Positions 16,254 to 25,489 of a stretch of DNA of 64,000 nucleotides are shown one piece after another. The stretch comes from DASXRA01 sp963737425. Its GTDB lineage: Bacteria > Actinomycetota > Actinomycetes > Mycobacteriales > Jatrophihabitantaceae. The stretch spans positions 434,001 to 498,000 of the forward strand of contig CAVTSX010000010.1 in assembly GCA_963737425.1 (NCBI GenBank). Reading direction: 5' to 3'. Every line of letters begins with the position of its first letter. Positions within the stretch are counted from its first letter, which is position 1. Made by a program: the position numbers and the translations under genes. The notes beneath the pieces were generated by a model. It was given only the letters and a program-made list of their open reading frames with translations. It searched no databases and was not told where the DNA came from.

Positions 16254-16952
16254 TCAGCCGAGGTGTTTGAGGGCTTCGCGTCGGGAGAGCGGGCTGAGCT
16301 GGTCGGCGTGCTCGACGACGAAGGCGCGTACCCACTCGGGATCGGTTCGGGCGTAGTCGCGAAGTGCCCAGCCGATCGCTTTGCGCAGGAAGAAATCGCG
16401 ATCATCGACGTTCGCCGCTATGGCACCGGCCAGCAGGTCGACATTGGTCGCCTGCTTCAGCCCGACCTGGCAGATCACCGCGCAGCGTCGCAGCCAACGG
16501 TCATCCTCGCGTGACCAGCCGGCTACGACCGGCGCCATCTCGCCGGGAAGTTCCTCCAGCAACCGGCCGATCCGGTGGGCGACCTCATCGACGTGATCCC
16601 ACCACGCTCCTGTCGTGATCATCTCCCGATAGAGCGGCACCAACTCGACCGTCTGCAGCTTGCGCGCCGCGGGCACGCCGGTCAGCGCGGTTGCGGCGTA
16701 TCGCTCCTCGCGATAGTCGGCCTCTCGCCACAAGACCAAGGCGGTGTCTGCGAGCTGCGCCGTGCTAGGCGGCGGGCGAGATTTCGCGGCCGCCCGCACG
16801 ATCGCGCGCACGCGTGGCACCCCGACGCCGAGATAGGGCATTGCCGACTTCATGTAGGCCTGCATCTGCGGAGCGCGATCGGCATCTGCGGCGGCGCGTA
16901 GCTCCGCCCGCACAGAGCGCACGAAAGTCTGGTCGGCTGGCACGAGCCGCAC
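16254..16952 (-). CDS. AlkD-like DNA alkylation repair protein (HEAT-like repeats)
   Basis: A 232-residue all-helical protein of the DNA alkylation repair (AlkD/AlkC) family, which excises alkylated bases such as 3-methyladenine. Diagnostic elements are AWWDHVDEVAHR, carrying the Trp/Asp pair needed for glycosylase activity in AlkD, and RKAIGWALRDYARTDPEWV with the second active-site Trp. GTG start at 16952. It is convergent with pheT (18 bp apart) and divergent from argC, sharing a 75-bp promoter region. A second, unrelated alkyl-base glycosylase lies at 25480-26115. Confidence 0.85.
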   Translation of the reverse strand: MRLVPADQTFVRSVRAELRAAADADRAPQMQAYMKSAMPYLGVGVPRVRAIVRAAAKSRPPPSTAQLADTALVLWREADYREERYAATALTGVPAARKLQTVELVPLYREMITTGAWWDHVDEVAHRIGRLLEELPGEMAPVVAGWSREDDRWLRRCAVICQVGLKQATNVDLLAGAIAANVDDRDFFLRKAIGWALRDYARTDPEWVRAFVVEHADQLSPLSRREALKHLG

Positions 16953-16998
16953 GCTAGCGGCTGGATCCGACAGATTCGTCCGAAAAAACTATCGCATG

Positions 16999-17021
16999 AA
17001 TTTGCATTGCCATGCATAATT
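16999..17021 (+). promoter_or_regulatory. ARG box (ArgR operator) overlapping the argC promoter
   Basis: AATTTGCAT (16999-17007) and ATGCATAATT (17012-17021) form a near-palindrome with a perfect TGCAT-TGCC-ATGCA core, which resembles actinobacterial and E. coli ARG boxes. CATAAT at 17014-17019 inside the right arm fits a -10 hexamer. argR is in the same operon, so arginine-dependent repression and autoregulation are expected. Confidence 0.8.
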
Positions 17022-17027
17022 GTCCGC

Positions 17028-18044
17028 ATGGGATTCCGGGTCGCCGTCGCAGGTGCGAGCGGGTACGCAGGTGGTGAGCTGCTGCGCCTGCTGGCCGGCC
17101 ATCCAGAGTTTCAGGTCGTCGCAGCCAGCGCGCACGACAACGCGGGCGAACGCGTCGGCGATATCCACCCGGGCCTTCGTTCGCTGGCCGACCTCACGCT
17201 CGACCCGACCTCGCCCGACCTCCTCGCCGACGCCGACCTCACCTTCCTTGCATTGCCGCACGGCGCATCGGCCGCGCTCGCCGGGCAGTTGCCGGCTGAG
17301 GTCAAGGTCGTCGACCTCGGCGCCGATCACCGACTTCGCGATGCAGCGGCCTACGCGCGCTACTACGGCATCGGCCACCCGGGGGCATGGACCTACGGGT
17401 TGCCCGAACTGCCGGGCCAGCGGGCGCGCATCGCGGCGGCCGACCGGGTTGCGAACACCGGGTGCTACGCCGTCGCCACGATTCTCGCGCTCGCACCGCT
17501 GATCTCCCGCGGGTTGGCTGAGCCCGACGATGTCGTCGTGGTAGCCGCGAGCGGCACCTCGGGCGCCGGCCGCGGCCCGAGGGCCAGCCTGCTCGCCAGC
17601 GAGGTCATCGGCGATCTGTCCCCGTACCGCGTCGGCGCGCACCAGCACGTCCCCGAGATACTGCAGGCAACCGGTGCGGCCACCGTGTCGTTCACGCCGA
17701 TCCTCGCGCCGATGCCGCGAGGCATCCTGGCAACCGTCACTGCGCGGCCGGCTCAGTCCGCGGTGACGGCGGACGAAGTGCGCGCTGCGCTCGTGGCCGC
17801 GTACGAAGACTCGCCCTTCGTGCACGTACTCGACGAGGGGCAGCAGCCGCACACCGCAGCGACCGCGGGCTCGAACTCGGCGCATCTGCAGGCGACGATC
17901 GATTCCAGTTCGGGCCGAATCATTGTCACCAGCGCGATCGACAACCTGGGCAAGGGCGCCGCCGGGCAGGCTGTGCAGAACGCCAACCTGATGCTCGGCC
18001 TGCCCGAGACGGCCGGCCTGAGCGTCGATGCGGTTGCGCCGTGA
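17028..18044 (+). CDS. argC: N-acetyl-gamma-glutamyl-phosphate reductase
   Basis: A 338-residue NADPH-dependent enzyme, third step of arginine synthesis. The nucleotide-binding start VAVAGASGYAGGELLRLL, LALPHGASA and the catalytic cysteine C146 in VANTGCYAVA are all present, as is the GAHQHVPEI histidine segment. ATG 17028 has no Shine-Dalgarno sequence and lies about nine bases beyond the predicted -10 box, so the mRNA may be leaderless. It is the first gene of argCJBDFRGH. Its stop overlaps argJ (GTGA). Confidence 0.96.
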   Translation: MGFRVAVAGASGYAGGELLRLLAGHPEFQVVAASAHDNAGERVGDIHPGLRSLADLTLDPTSPDLLADADLTFLALPHGASAALAGQLPAEVKVVDLGADHRLRDAAAYARYYGIGHPGAWTYGLPELPGQRARIAAADRVANTGCYAVATILALAPLISRGLAEPDDVVVVAASGTSGAGRGPRASLLASEVIGDLSPYRVGAHQHVPEILQATGAATVSFTPILAPMPRGILATVTARPAQSAVTADEVRAALVAAYEDSPFVHVLDEGQQPHTAATAGSNSAHLQATIDSSSGRIIVTSAIDNLGKGAAGQAVQNANLMLGLPETAGLSVDAVAP

Positions 18045-19189
18045 GCGTCACGGCCGCCGGCGGTTTTCGTGCAGCGGGTGTGTCCGCCGGGCTCAAGCCG
18101 CAGGGGCCCGACGTCGCGCTCGTCGTCAACGACGGGCCATCTGACGTCGCGGTGGCGGTGTTCACGACGAACCGGGTCAAGGCAGCGCCCGTGCTCTGGA
18201 CGCAGCAGGTGGTGGCCGACGGCCGGCTGCGAGCAGCAGTCCTCAACTCCGGTGGCGCGAACGCGTGTACCGGACCGGGCGGCTTCGCCGACACGCATCT
18301 GACGGCAGAGCGCGTCGCCGTCGCGTGTGGCATCGGCGCAGGTGAGGTCGCGGTCTGCTCCACCGGCCTGATCGGTGAGCGGCTGCCGATCGACAAACTG
18401 CTCGCCGGTGTCGACGCGGCATCGCGGGCACTCGCCGGCGACGGGGGAGCCGCCGCGGAGGCAATTCGCACCACGGACACCGTCGCCAAGCAGGCGGCAT
18501 TCACTCACGCCGATGGATGGACCGTCGGCGGAATGGCGAAGGGCGCCGGCATGCTCGCGCCCGGCCTCGCGACGATGCTTTGCGTGCTCACCACCGACGC
18601 GTTGGTCGAGCATCGCGACGCCGACGATGCCCTTCGCGCGTCGACGCGCCGCACGTTCGACCGCGTCGACGCAGACGGTTGCATGTCGACGAACGACACG
18701 GTGCTGCTCATGTCCAGCGGGGCAACGGCCGTGCGGCCTGACCCCAGCGAGTTCGCCGCCGCGGTCGAACGTGTCTGCCGTGACCTCGCCGCCCAGCTGA
18801 TCGCCGACGCCGAGGGCGCCACCAAGGAGGTCACCGTCGAGATCGTCGGCGCCGCAACCGAGGACGATGCCGTTGAGGTCGGCCGGTCGATCGCGCGCAA
18901 CAACCTGCTCAAGTGCGCGCTGTTCGGCAACGACCCCAACTGGGGCCGGGTTCTCGCCGCGATCGGCACCACGGCCGCGAAGTTCGATCCGGACGACCTG
19001 GACGTTGCGATGAACGGCGTGCAGATCTGCCGTGGGGGAGCGGCCGGTGAACCGCGCGACCTCGTCGACCTGTCCTCGCGCAACATACACATCCTCGCTG
19101 ATCTGCACGCCGGGTCGAGCGGGGCGACGATCTGGACCAACGATCTCTCGTACGGATACGTCGAAGAGAACTCGGCCTACTCCTCATGA
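18041..19189 (+). CDS. argJ: bifunctional glutamate N-acetyltransferase / ornithine acetyltransferase
   Basis: A 382-residue ArgJ that recycles the acetyl group from N-acetylornithine to glutamate. The self-cleavage site is at A177-T178 in APGLATMLCVLTTDA, where Thr becomes the N-terminal nucleophile of the beta chain. KGAGM before it and the C-terminal NDLSYGYVEENSAYSS are typical. GTG at 18041 overlaps the argC stop, and its own stop overlaps argB. It allows a cyclic acetyl pathway; whether it also makes acetylglutamate de novo cannot be told from sequence. Confidence 0.96.
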   Translation: MSVTAAGGFRAAGVSAGLKPQGPDVALVVNDGPSDVAVAVFTTNRVKAAPVLWTQQVVADGRLRAAVLNSGGANACTGPGGFADTHLTAERVAVACGIGAGEVAVCSTGLIGERLPIDKLLAGVDAASRALAGDGGAAAEAIRTTDTVAKQAAFTHADGWTVGGMAKGAGMLAPGLATMLCVLTTDALVEHRDADDALRASTRRTFDRVDADGCMSTNDTVLLMSSGATAVRPDPSEFAAAVERVCRDLAAQLIADAEGATKEVTVEIVGAATEDDAVEVGRSIARNNLLKCALFGNDPNWGRVLAAIGTTAAKFDPDDLDVAMNGVQICRGGAAGEPRDLVDLSSRNIHILADLHAGSSGATIWTNDLSYGYVEENSAYSS

Positions 19190-20100
19190 GCCTCGACATC
19201 GAACCGGCCCTCACCAAGGCGGCGACGCTGGTCGACGCGCTGCCCTGGCTGGAGCGTTTCCACGGGAAGGTCGTCGTGATCAAGTACGGCGGCAATGCGA
19301 TGACATCGCCCACGCTGCAACGCAGTTTCGCCGAAGACATCATGTTCTTGCGATACGCCGGGCTCAAACCGGTCGTGGTGCACGGCGGTGGCCCGCAGAT
19401 CACCGAACATCTCGGCCGGCTGGGCATCGAGACCGAGTTCCGCGGCGGACTGCGCGTGACGACACCGGAGGCAATGGCAGTCGTCCGCATGGTGCTGGTC
19501 GGCCAGGTCAACGGCGACATCGTCAACCTGATCAACAACCACGGGGCCTTCGCGGTGGGGCTGTCCGGCGAAGACGGCGGGTTGCTCACCGCCGTACGGC
19601 GTGCGGGCATCGTCGACGGCGAACCGGTCGACATCGGCCAGGTCGGCGACGTCGTCTCCGTCGAGCCCAGCACGGTCAACGCGTTGCTCGACGCCGGCCG
19701 GATTCCGGTCGTTGCCACCGTCGCGCGTGGTGCCGACGGCCTGTCCTACAACGTGAACGCCGACACCGCCGCGGCGGCCATCGCCGTAGGCCTCGAGGCG
19801 GAGAAGCTGATCGTTCTCACCGATGTCGAAGGTCTTTACGCACAATGGCCGGCGCAGGGCGAGGTCGTGAGCCAGATCAACGCCGACGACCTCGCTGCGT
19901 TGCTGCCGGTTCTCTCCGCGGGCATGGTGCCCAAGATGGAAGCATGCATGCGCGCCGTCAACGGCGGCGTGGCGCGCGCCCACGTACTGGACGGACGCGT
20001 GCCGCACTCGCTGCTCCTCGAGGTCTTCACCAGCGAGGGCATCGGAACCATGGTCGTACCGACGAAGCAACCCGACAATCCCATAGGGGCGTTCGCATGA
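19186..20100 (+). CDS. argB: acetylglutamate kinase
   Basis: A 304-residue amino-acid kinase that phosphorylates N-acetylglutamate. Motifs are VVIKYGGNAM, VVVHGGGPQI, the substrate segment SYNVNADTAAAAIA and GMVPKMEACMRAVNGGV. The extra N-terminal helix (about residues 1-22) is the feature that in hexameric, arginine-inhibited ArgB mediates feedback control, so inhibition by arginine is likely. ATG 19186 overlaps the argJ stop; the stop overlaps argD (ATGA). Confidence 0.97.
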   Translation: MSLDIEPALTKAATLVDALPWLERFHGKVVVIKYGGNAMTSPTLQRSFAEDIMFLRYAGLKPVVVHGGGPQITEHLGRLGIETEFRGGLRVTTPEAMAVVRMVLVGQVNGDIVNLINNHGAFAVGLSGEDGGLLTAVRRAGIVDGEPVDIGQVGDVVSVEPSTVNALLDAGRIPVVATVARGADGLSYNVNADTAAAAIAVGLEAEKLIVLTDVEGLYAQWPAQGEVVSQINADDLAALLPVLSAGMVPKMEACMRAVNGGVARAHVLDGRVPHSLLLEVFTSEGIGTMVVPTKQPDNPIGAFA

Positions 20101-21308
20101 CGCACACCGAAGAGCTGCAACAGCGGTGGACCGCCGCCATGATGCCGAACTACGGCACTCCGCCACTGGCGATAGACCACGGCGAGGGAGTCCGCGTGTG
20201 GGATCTCGACGGGCGCGAGTACCTCGATCTCATCGGCGGTATAGCGACTTCGTCACTCGGTCATGCGCATCCGGCGATCGTCGAGGCAGTATCGCGCCAG
20301 GTGGGTCGCCTCGCCCACTCGTCCAACCTCGCGATCCATGAGCCGGGCGTGCGGCTCGCCGAGACGCTCCTCGAACTGCTCGGGACCGACGGACGCGTCT
20401 TCTTCGCCAATAGCGGCACCGAGGCTGTCGAGTGCGCGCTCAAGCTGGCCCGGCGTCACGGCCGGGCTCTCGACCCGGGCGGTGCGCGCCTGGAGATCGT
20501 CGCTGCCAACGGCAGCTTCCACGGACGGACCATGGGCGCCCTCGCGGTCACGGGCAACGCGGCGAAACGCGTACCTTTCGAACCGTTGCCAGGGCCGGTC
20601 ACGTTCGTCGACTACGGCGACGCTGACGCACTGCGCAGCGCCGTCGGCCCGCAGACGGCGGCAGTACTGCTCGAACCGGCGCTCGGCGAGGGTGGTGTCG
20701 TGCCCGCGCCGCCGGGATATCTAGCCGCTGCGCGTTCGGTGTGCGACGCCACCGGCGCTCTGCTCATCGTCGACGAGGTGCAAAGTGGCATCGGACGCAC
20801 CGGCCACTGGTTCGCGAGTCTCGCCGAGGGCGTTCGGCCGGATGTGATCACCCTTGCGAAGGGACTCGGCGGCGGGATGCCCATCGGCGCGTGCATCGGC
20901 ATCGGCGCGGCCGGGCACATCTTCGCCGCGAGCGACCACGGCAGTACCTTCGGCGGCAACCCAGTGGCCTGCGCCGCCGCCCTGGCGGTACTCACGACGA
21001 TCGCCGACGAGCAGTTGCTGGATTCGGTCAAACGTGTGGGTGAGCACCTTGCCCAGGGTCTGTCCACAGTCGACAGTCACCTCGTCGCCGGCGTGCGCGG
21101 GTCCGGTCTGTGGCGCGCGCTCGTGTTGCACGACGACCACGCCGCCGGCGTCGAACGGGCCGCCCGAAGCCACGGCGTCCTCGTGAACGCGGTGAAGCCC
21201 AACGTCATCCGGCTCGCTCCTCCGCTCGTGCTCACCGAGCACGACGTCGACGACGCACTGCCGCGCCTTGCCGACGCGCTGGCCGATGTGGCGGCGAAGC
21301 GGTCATGA
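20097..21308 (+). CDS. argD: acetylornithine aminotransferase
   Basis: A 403-residue class III PLP aminotransferase that converts N-acetylglutamate semialdehyde to N-acetylornithine. Seen are NSGTEAVECALKLARR, FHGRTMGAL, the PLP-ring aspartate in IVDEVQSGIGRTG (D226) and the Schiff-base lysine K255 in TLAKGLGGGMPIGA. The usual EP(I/V)QGEGG reads EPALGEGG (193-200), so the Gln next to the cofactor site is Leu here. ATG 20097 overlaps the argB stop. Confidence 0.96.
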   Translation: MTHTEELQQRWTAAMMPNYGTPPLAIDHGEGVRVWDLDGREYLDLIGGIATSSLGHAHPAIVEAVSRQVGRLAHSSNLAIHEPGVRLAETLLELLGTDGRVFFANSGTEAVECALKLARRHGRALDPGGARLEIVAANGSFHGRTMGALAVTGNAAKRVPFEPLPGPVTFVDYGDADALRSAVGPQTAAVLLEPALGEGGVVPAPPGYLAAARSVCDATGALLIVDEVQSGIGRTGHWFASLAEGVRPDVITLAKGLGGGMPIGACIGIGAAGHIFAASDHGSTFGGNPVACAAALAVLTTIADEQLLDSVKRVGEHLAQGLSTVDSHLVAGVRGSGLWRALVLHDDHAAGVERAARSHGVLVNAVKPNVIRLAPPLVLTEHDVDDALPRLADALADVAAKRS

Positions 21309-22228
21309 CCAGACACTTCCTTCGCGACGACGACCTGAGCCCCGCAGAGCTCATCGAGGTCCTCGACCTTGCCGATGCCATGAAGGCGAACCGGCTGGTG
21401 CGCCAACCGCTGGCCGGTCCGCGCGCGGTCGCCGTGATTTTCGACAAGCCGTCCACGCGCACGCGGGTCTCGTTCAGCGTCGGCATCGCTGAGCTCGGGG
21501 GCTATCCGCTCGTCATCGACGCCCAGACATCGCAGCTCGGCCGGGGTGAACCGATCGAAGACACTGCGCACGTCCTCGACCGCCAGGTCGCGGCCATCGT
21601 GTGGCGCACGTTCGACCAGCAGCGCATCGCCGCGATGGCAAGCGTCAGCCGGGTTCCGGTCGTCAATGCGCTGACCGACCAGTTCCATCCCTGCCAGGTT
21701 CTCGCCGACCTGCAGACCATCCGGCAGCACAAGGGCAAACTGACCGGGTTGACCCTCACCTACGCCGGCGACGCAGCGAACAACATGGCGAACTCCTACC
21801 TGCTCGGTGGCGCCTGCGCCGGCATGCACGTCCGGGTGGCGGGGCCGGCGGCCTACCAACCCGACCCCGAAATCGTCGCGGCCGCCGGGCGGATCGCCGC
21901 CGATACCGGCGGGTCGGTCCAAGTCACCACCGATGCGCAAGCAGGCTTCGACGGCGCGGACGTCGTTGCTACCGACACATGGCTCTCGATGGGCCAGGAG
22001 GGCGAGGGCGACGAACGCTCCGCCGTGTTCGCGCCCTACGCCGTGAACGCCGGGGCAATGCGTCGAGCCGCCGCTGACGCGATCGTCCTGCACTGCCTGC
22101 CCGCCTACCGTGGCAAGGAGATTGACGCCGCGGTCATCGACGGCCCGCAAAGTGTGGTCTGGGACGAAGCCGAGAACCGGCTGCATGCGCAGAAGGCCCT
22201 GCTCACCTGGCTGTTGGAGCGTGCCTGA
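21305..22228 (+). CDS. argF: ornithine carbamoyltransferase
   Basis: A 307-residue transcarbamylase forming citrulline from ornithine and carbamoyl phosphate. The carbamoyl-phosphate loop is STRTR at 50-54 (in FDKPSTRTRVSF), HPCQ is at 128-131, and the ornithine-side HCLPAYRG is near residue 265. It lacks the C-terminal features of acetylornithine or putrescine carbamoyltransferases as far as can be judged by eye. ATG 21305 overlaps argD's stop; the stop overlaps argR (TGATG). Confidence 0.96.
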   Translation: MTRHFLRDDDLSPAELIEVLDLADAMKANRLVRQPLAGPRAVAVIFDKPSTRTRVSFSVGIAELGGYPLVIDAQTSQLGRGEPIEDTAHVLDRQVAAIVWRTFDQQRIAAMASVSRVPVVNALTDQFHPCQVLADLQTIRQHKGKLTGLTLTYAGDAANNMANSYLLGGACAGMHVRVAGPAAYQPDPEIVAAAGRIAADTGGSVQVTTDAQAGFDGADVVATDTWLSMGQEGEGDERSAVFAPYAVNAGAMRRAAADAIVLHCLPAYRGKEIDAAVIDGPQSVVWDEAENRLHAQKALLTWLLERA

Positions 22229-22767
22229 TGGCCGCCACGCGCCGGCGCGCCGGCGGGCTCAACGCAACCGTCCACGAGCTGGGCGGCAAGGCATCGCGAC
22301 ACGCGCGCATCGTGGCGATACTGAGCGATCGACCAGTACGGTCCCAGGCCGAGCTCTCGGCCGCGCTCACCGATGCAGGATTCCACGTGGCGCAGGCGAC
22401 GCTGAGCCGCGACCTGGACGAACTCGGTGCGGTCAAGCTGCGGACTCCGGACGGCGGCCTGCCCAGTTACGTGATCCCCGAGGACGGCGCGCCCCTCACC
22501 GCGCGTACGGCCGACGACGCCCCGCCGCAGCGACTTGCCCGGCTGATCGCCGAACTGCTCGTGTCCGCCGAAGCGAGCGCGAACATGGTCGTTCTGCGTA
22601 CCCCGCCCGGAGCTGCTCACTTCCTGGCGTCCGCCCTCGACCGCGCCGGATTGCCGCAGGTCATCGGCACCATCGCCGGCGACGACACGATTCTCGCGAT
22701 CTCCCGCGAGGCCGACGGCGGCCGATCGCTCGCCGAAGCTCTGCTGAACCTGCCCCACACCGTCTGA
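22228..22767 (+). CDS. argR: arginine repressor
   Basis: A 179-residue ArgR, the arginine-responsive hexameric repressor of this operon. The winged-helix domain (about 25-95) contains the recognition segment GFHVAQATLSRDLDELGAVKL. The C-terminal oligomerisation and arginine-binding domain shows GAAHFLASALDRA and GTIAGDDTILAI. A basic N-terminal extension of about 25 residues precedes the DNA-binding domain. Located inside the operon behind an ARG box, it is probably autoregulated. Confidence 0.96.
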   Translation: MAATRRRAGGLNATVHELGGKASRHARIVAILSDRPVRSQAELSAALTDAGFHVAQATLSRDLDELGAVKLRTPDGGLPSYVIPEDGAPLTARTADDAPPQRLARLIAELLVSAEASANMVVLRTPPGAAHFLASALDRAGLPQVIGTIAGDDTILAISREADGGRSLAEALLNLPHTV

Positions 22768-22783
22768 GAGGACACACATACCG

Positions 22784-22822
22784 ATGAACTCGAACCAACC
22801 GGAAATGGAGCCGAACTCGTGA
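22784..22822 (+). CDS. possible 12-codon upstream ORF coupled to argG
   Basis: ATG at 22784 opens MNSNQPEMEPNS, ending in TGA at 22820-22822, which overlaps the argG GTG (GTGA). GAGAGG lies about 12 bases upstream. It has no arginine codons, so it is not a classical arginine attenuator. Coupled translation into argG would be the simplest use. It may be chance. Confidence 0.3.
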   Translation: MNSNQPEMEPNS

Positions 22823-24018
22823 GCCGCCGCGTCGTACTTGCCTATTCAGGTGGGCTGGACACCTCCGTCGCCATCGGGTGGATCGCCGCCGAGACCAATG
22901 CCGAAGTGATCGCCGTGGCTGCCGATGTCGGTCAGGGTGGCGAAGATCTCGACACCATTCGCAAACGGGCACTCGACTGTGGCGCGGTCGAATCGGAGGT
23001 GCTTGACCTCAAGGCGGAATTCGCCGACGAGTACTGCCTGCCGGCGCTTCGCGCCAATGCGCTCTACCTGGAGCGATACCCGCTGGTTTCCGCCCTGTCG
23101 CGACCGGTCATCGCCAAGCATCTCGTCGATGCCGCGAAGAAGTACGGCGCCGATACCGTGGCGCACGGCTGTACGGGCAAGGGCAACGACCAGGTGCGCT
23201 TCGAGGTCGGCATCAACACGCTCGCGCCGGATCTGCAGGTACTCGCTCCCGTACGCGACAGCGGCATGACTCGCGACAAGGCGATCGCCTTCGCCGAGGA
23301 GAAGGGCCTGCCGATCGACCAGTCGAAGCGCTCGCCGTACTCGGTCGACCAGAACCTTTGGGGACGGGCGGTTGAGACCGGCTTCCTCGAGGATCCCTGG
23401 AACCCGCCGATCGAGGACCTGTACTCGTACACGTCCGCGCCCGACTCCGCTGACGGGCCGGACGAGGTCGTCGTGTCGTTCACCGACGGCGTGCCGACGG
23501 CGATCGACGGCAAGCAGGTCTCGATGCTCGAGGCGATCCTCGAGCTCAACCGCCGAGCGGGTGCACACGGTGTCGGCCGGCTCGACATGGTCGAAGACCG
23601 CCTCGTCGGCATCAAGAGCCGCGAGGTCTACGAGGCGCCGGGCGCGATCGCCCTGATCAAGGCCCACCAGGAGCTCGAGGACCTCACCGTCGAGCGCGAC
23701 CTGCGGCGCTTCAAGTTCGGCGTCGAGCAGCGCTGGACCGAGTTGGTCTACGACGGCCTGTGGTTCAGCCCGCTCAAGCGCGCGCTCGACACGTTCGTCG
23801 ATTCGTCCCAGCAGCATGTCACCGGCGACGTGCGGCTGCGTCTGGCGAACGGAGCCGCGGTTGCGACCGGACGACGCGGCGCAGGCTCGCTGTACGAGTT
23901 CGAACTGGCCACCTACGACACGGGCGACACGTTCGACCAGACGTACGCCAAGGGGTTCGTGCAGCTGTGGGGTTTGCCCAGCCGCATCGCCGCGCGCCGC
24001 GACCTTCGCTCGTCGTGA
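22819..24018 (+). CDS. argG: argininosuccinate synthase
   Basis: A 399-residue enzyme joining citrulline and aspartate with ATP. The N-terminal P-loop LAYSGGLDTSVAIGW, AHGCTGKGNDQVRFE, YSVDQNLWGRAVE and the C-terminal LYEFELATY are diagnostic. GTG 22819 is preceded by GGAG about 8 bases away. It follows argR by 51 bases that contain a possible 12-codon ORF. Length and motifs are normal. Confidence 0.97.
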   Translation: MSRRVVLAYSGGLDTSVAIGWIAAETNAEVIAVAADVGQGGEDLDTIRKRALDCGAVESEVLDLKAEFADEYCLPALRANALYLERYPLVSALSRPVIAKHLVDAAKKYGADTVAHGCTGKGNDQVRFEVGINTLAPDLQVLAPVRDSGMTRDKAIAFAEEKGLPIDQSKRSPYSVDQNLWGRAVETGFLEDPWNPPIEDLYSYTSAPDSADGPDEVVVSFTDGVPTAIDGKQVSMLEAILELNRRAGAHGVGRLDMVEDRLVGIKSREVYEAPGAIALIKAHQELEDLTVERDLRRFKFGVEQRWTELVYDGLWFSPLKRALDTFVDSSQQHVTGDVRLRLANGAAVATGRRGAGSLYEFELATYDTGDTFDQTYAKGFVQLWGLPSRIAARRDLRSS

Positions 24019-24055
24019 GTGCGATCATCCCGATCAGCGATCAGACACGAGGGAC

Positions 24056-25489
24056 ATGAGCGAGCAGACGCCTACTCGGTTGTGGGGTGGACGCTTCGCC
24101 GGCGGGCCGTCCGACGCGCTCGCGAAGCTGTCCCTGTCGGTGCACTTCGACTGGCGGCTCGCGATCTATGATCTGGCCGCATCGAAGGCCCACGCGCGCG
24201 TCCTGCATCGGGCCGACCTCCTCGCCGACGCCGAGCTTGCCGACATGCTCGCGGCGCTGGATGACCTGGATCGGGCAGTGCGCGCCGGGGAGTTCCAGCC
24301 GTCCGAGGCCGACGAAGACGTTCACACCGCCCTCGAACGCGGTCTGATCGAGCGTCTCGGCGCGCTCGGCGGCAAGTTGCGGGCAGGACGCAGCCGCAAC
24401 GACCAGGTCGCCACCGACCTACGGCTCTACTTGCGCGACCACGTGAGGCAGCTCGTTGCGGCACTCGCCGACCTTGAGGCCGCGCTGGTCTCGCTGGCCG
24501 AGCGCCATCGCGACGTCGCGGTGCCGGGCATGACACACCTGCAGCACGCCCAGCCGGTGCTGCTTGCCCACCACGTGCTCGCACACGTACATGCCTTGAC
24601 CCGCGATGTCGAGCGCCTGCAGGACTGGGACAAGCGGGCGGCGGTGTCGCCGCTCGGTTCCGGTGCGCTAGCGGGCTCCTCACTGCCCCTCGATCCCGCT
24701 GCGGTCGCCGTTGAGCTCGGCTTCGACCGCCCGGCCGCGAACTCCATCGATGCCGTGTCTGATCGCGATTTCGCCGCCGAGTTCCTGTTCGTGGCCGCCC
24801 TCGCCGGAATCCATCTGTCCCGCATGGGTGAGGAGATCATCCTCTGGGCAACAGCGGAGTTCGGATGGGTGCGCCTCGACGACGCCTGGTCGACAGGATC
24901 GTCGATCATGCCGCAGAAGAAGAACCCCGACATCGCCGAGCTGGCGCGCGGCAAGTCCGGTCGTCTCATCGGAAACCTCACCGGGCTGCTCGCCACGCTG
25001 AAGGCGCTGCCCCTTGCCTACAACCGCGACCTGCAGGAGGACAAGGAGCCCGTCTTCGACACGGTCGAGCAGCTGCTGATGCTGCTGCCTGCGGTGACCG
25101 GCCTGATTGCAACTTTGCGCGTCTCGTCCGAACGAATGAACGCCGGCGCACCTGCGGGATTCGCGTTGGCCACCGACGTCGCCGAATGGCTGGTGCGAAA
25201 AGGAGTTCCGTTCCGCGAGGCTCATGAGATTGCGGGCAGCTTCGTCGCCTATTGCGAGCAGCGTGATCTCGACCTGGCCGATCTGTCCGACGAACAGCTG
25301 GCCGACATCGATATTCGGCTGACGCCGAACGTGCGGGGCGTGCTCTCCGTCGCTGGAGCATTGCGGGCCCGGTCATCGGTCGGAGGCACCGCGCCGGATC
25401 GCGTCACCGACCAGCTCAGCGAGCTTGCCGGTCTCATCGGCGCGCAGCGTCGTTGGGCCAGCGCACACACGAGCTCCTCGTGGCCGTAG
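24056..25489 (+). CDS. argH: argininosuccinate lyase
   Basis: A 477-residue member of the fumarase/aspartase superfamily that releases arginine and fumarate. WGGRFAGGPSD opens the protein, then EDVHTALERGL, AGRSRNDQVATDLRLY, TH(L)QHAQP and the mobile loop signature GSSIMPQKKNPD with the catalytic serine. ATG 24056 follows argG by 37 bases. The 3' end overlaps the next gene. It completes the pathway from acetylglutamate to arginine, except for argA and carA/B. Confidence 0.97.
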   Translation: MSEQTPTRLWGGRFAGGPSDALAKLSLSVHFDWRLAIYDLAASKAHARVLHRADLLADAELADMLAALDDLDRAVRAGEFQPSEADEDVHTALERGLIERLGALGGKLRAGRSRNDQVATDLRLYLRDHVRQLVAALADLEAALVSLAERHRDVAVPGMTHLQHAQPVLLAHHVLAHVHALTRDVERLQDWDKRAAVSPLGSGALAGSSLPLDPAAVAVELGFDRPAANSIDAVSDRDFAAEFLFVAALAGIHLSRMGEEIILWATAEFGWVRLDDAWSTGSSIMPQKKNPDIAELARGKSGRLIGNLTGLLATLKALPLAYNRDLQEDKEPVFDTVEQLLMLLPAVTGLIATLRVSSERMNAGAPAGFALATDVAEWLVRKGVPFREAHEIAGSFVAYCEQRDLDLADLSDEQLADIDIRLTPNVRGVLSVAGALRARSSVGGTAPDRVTDQLSELAGLIGAQRRWASAHTSSSWP

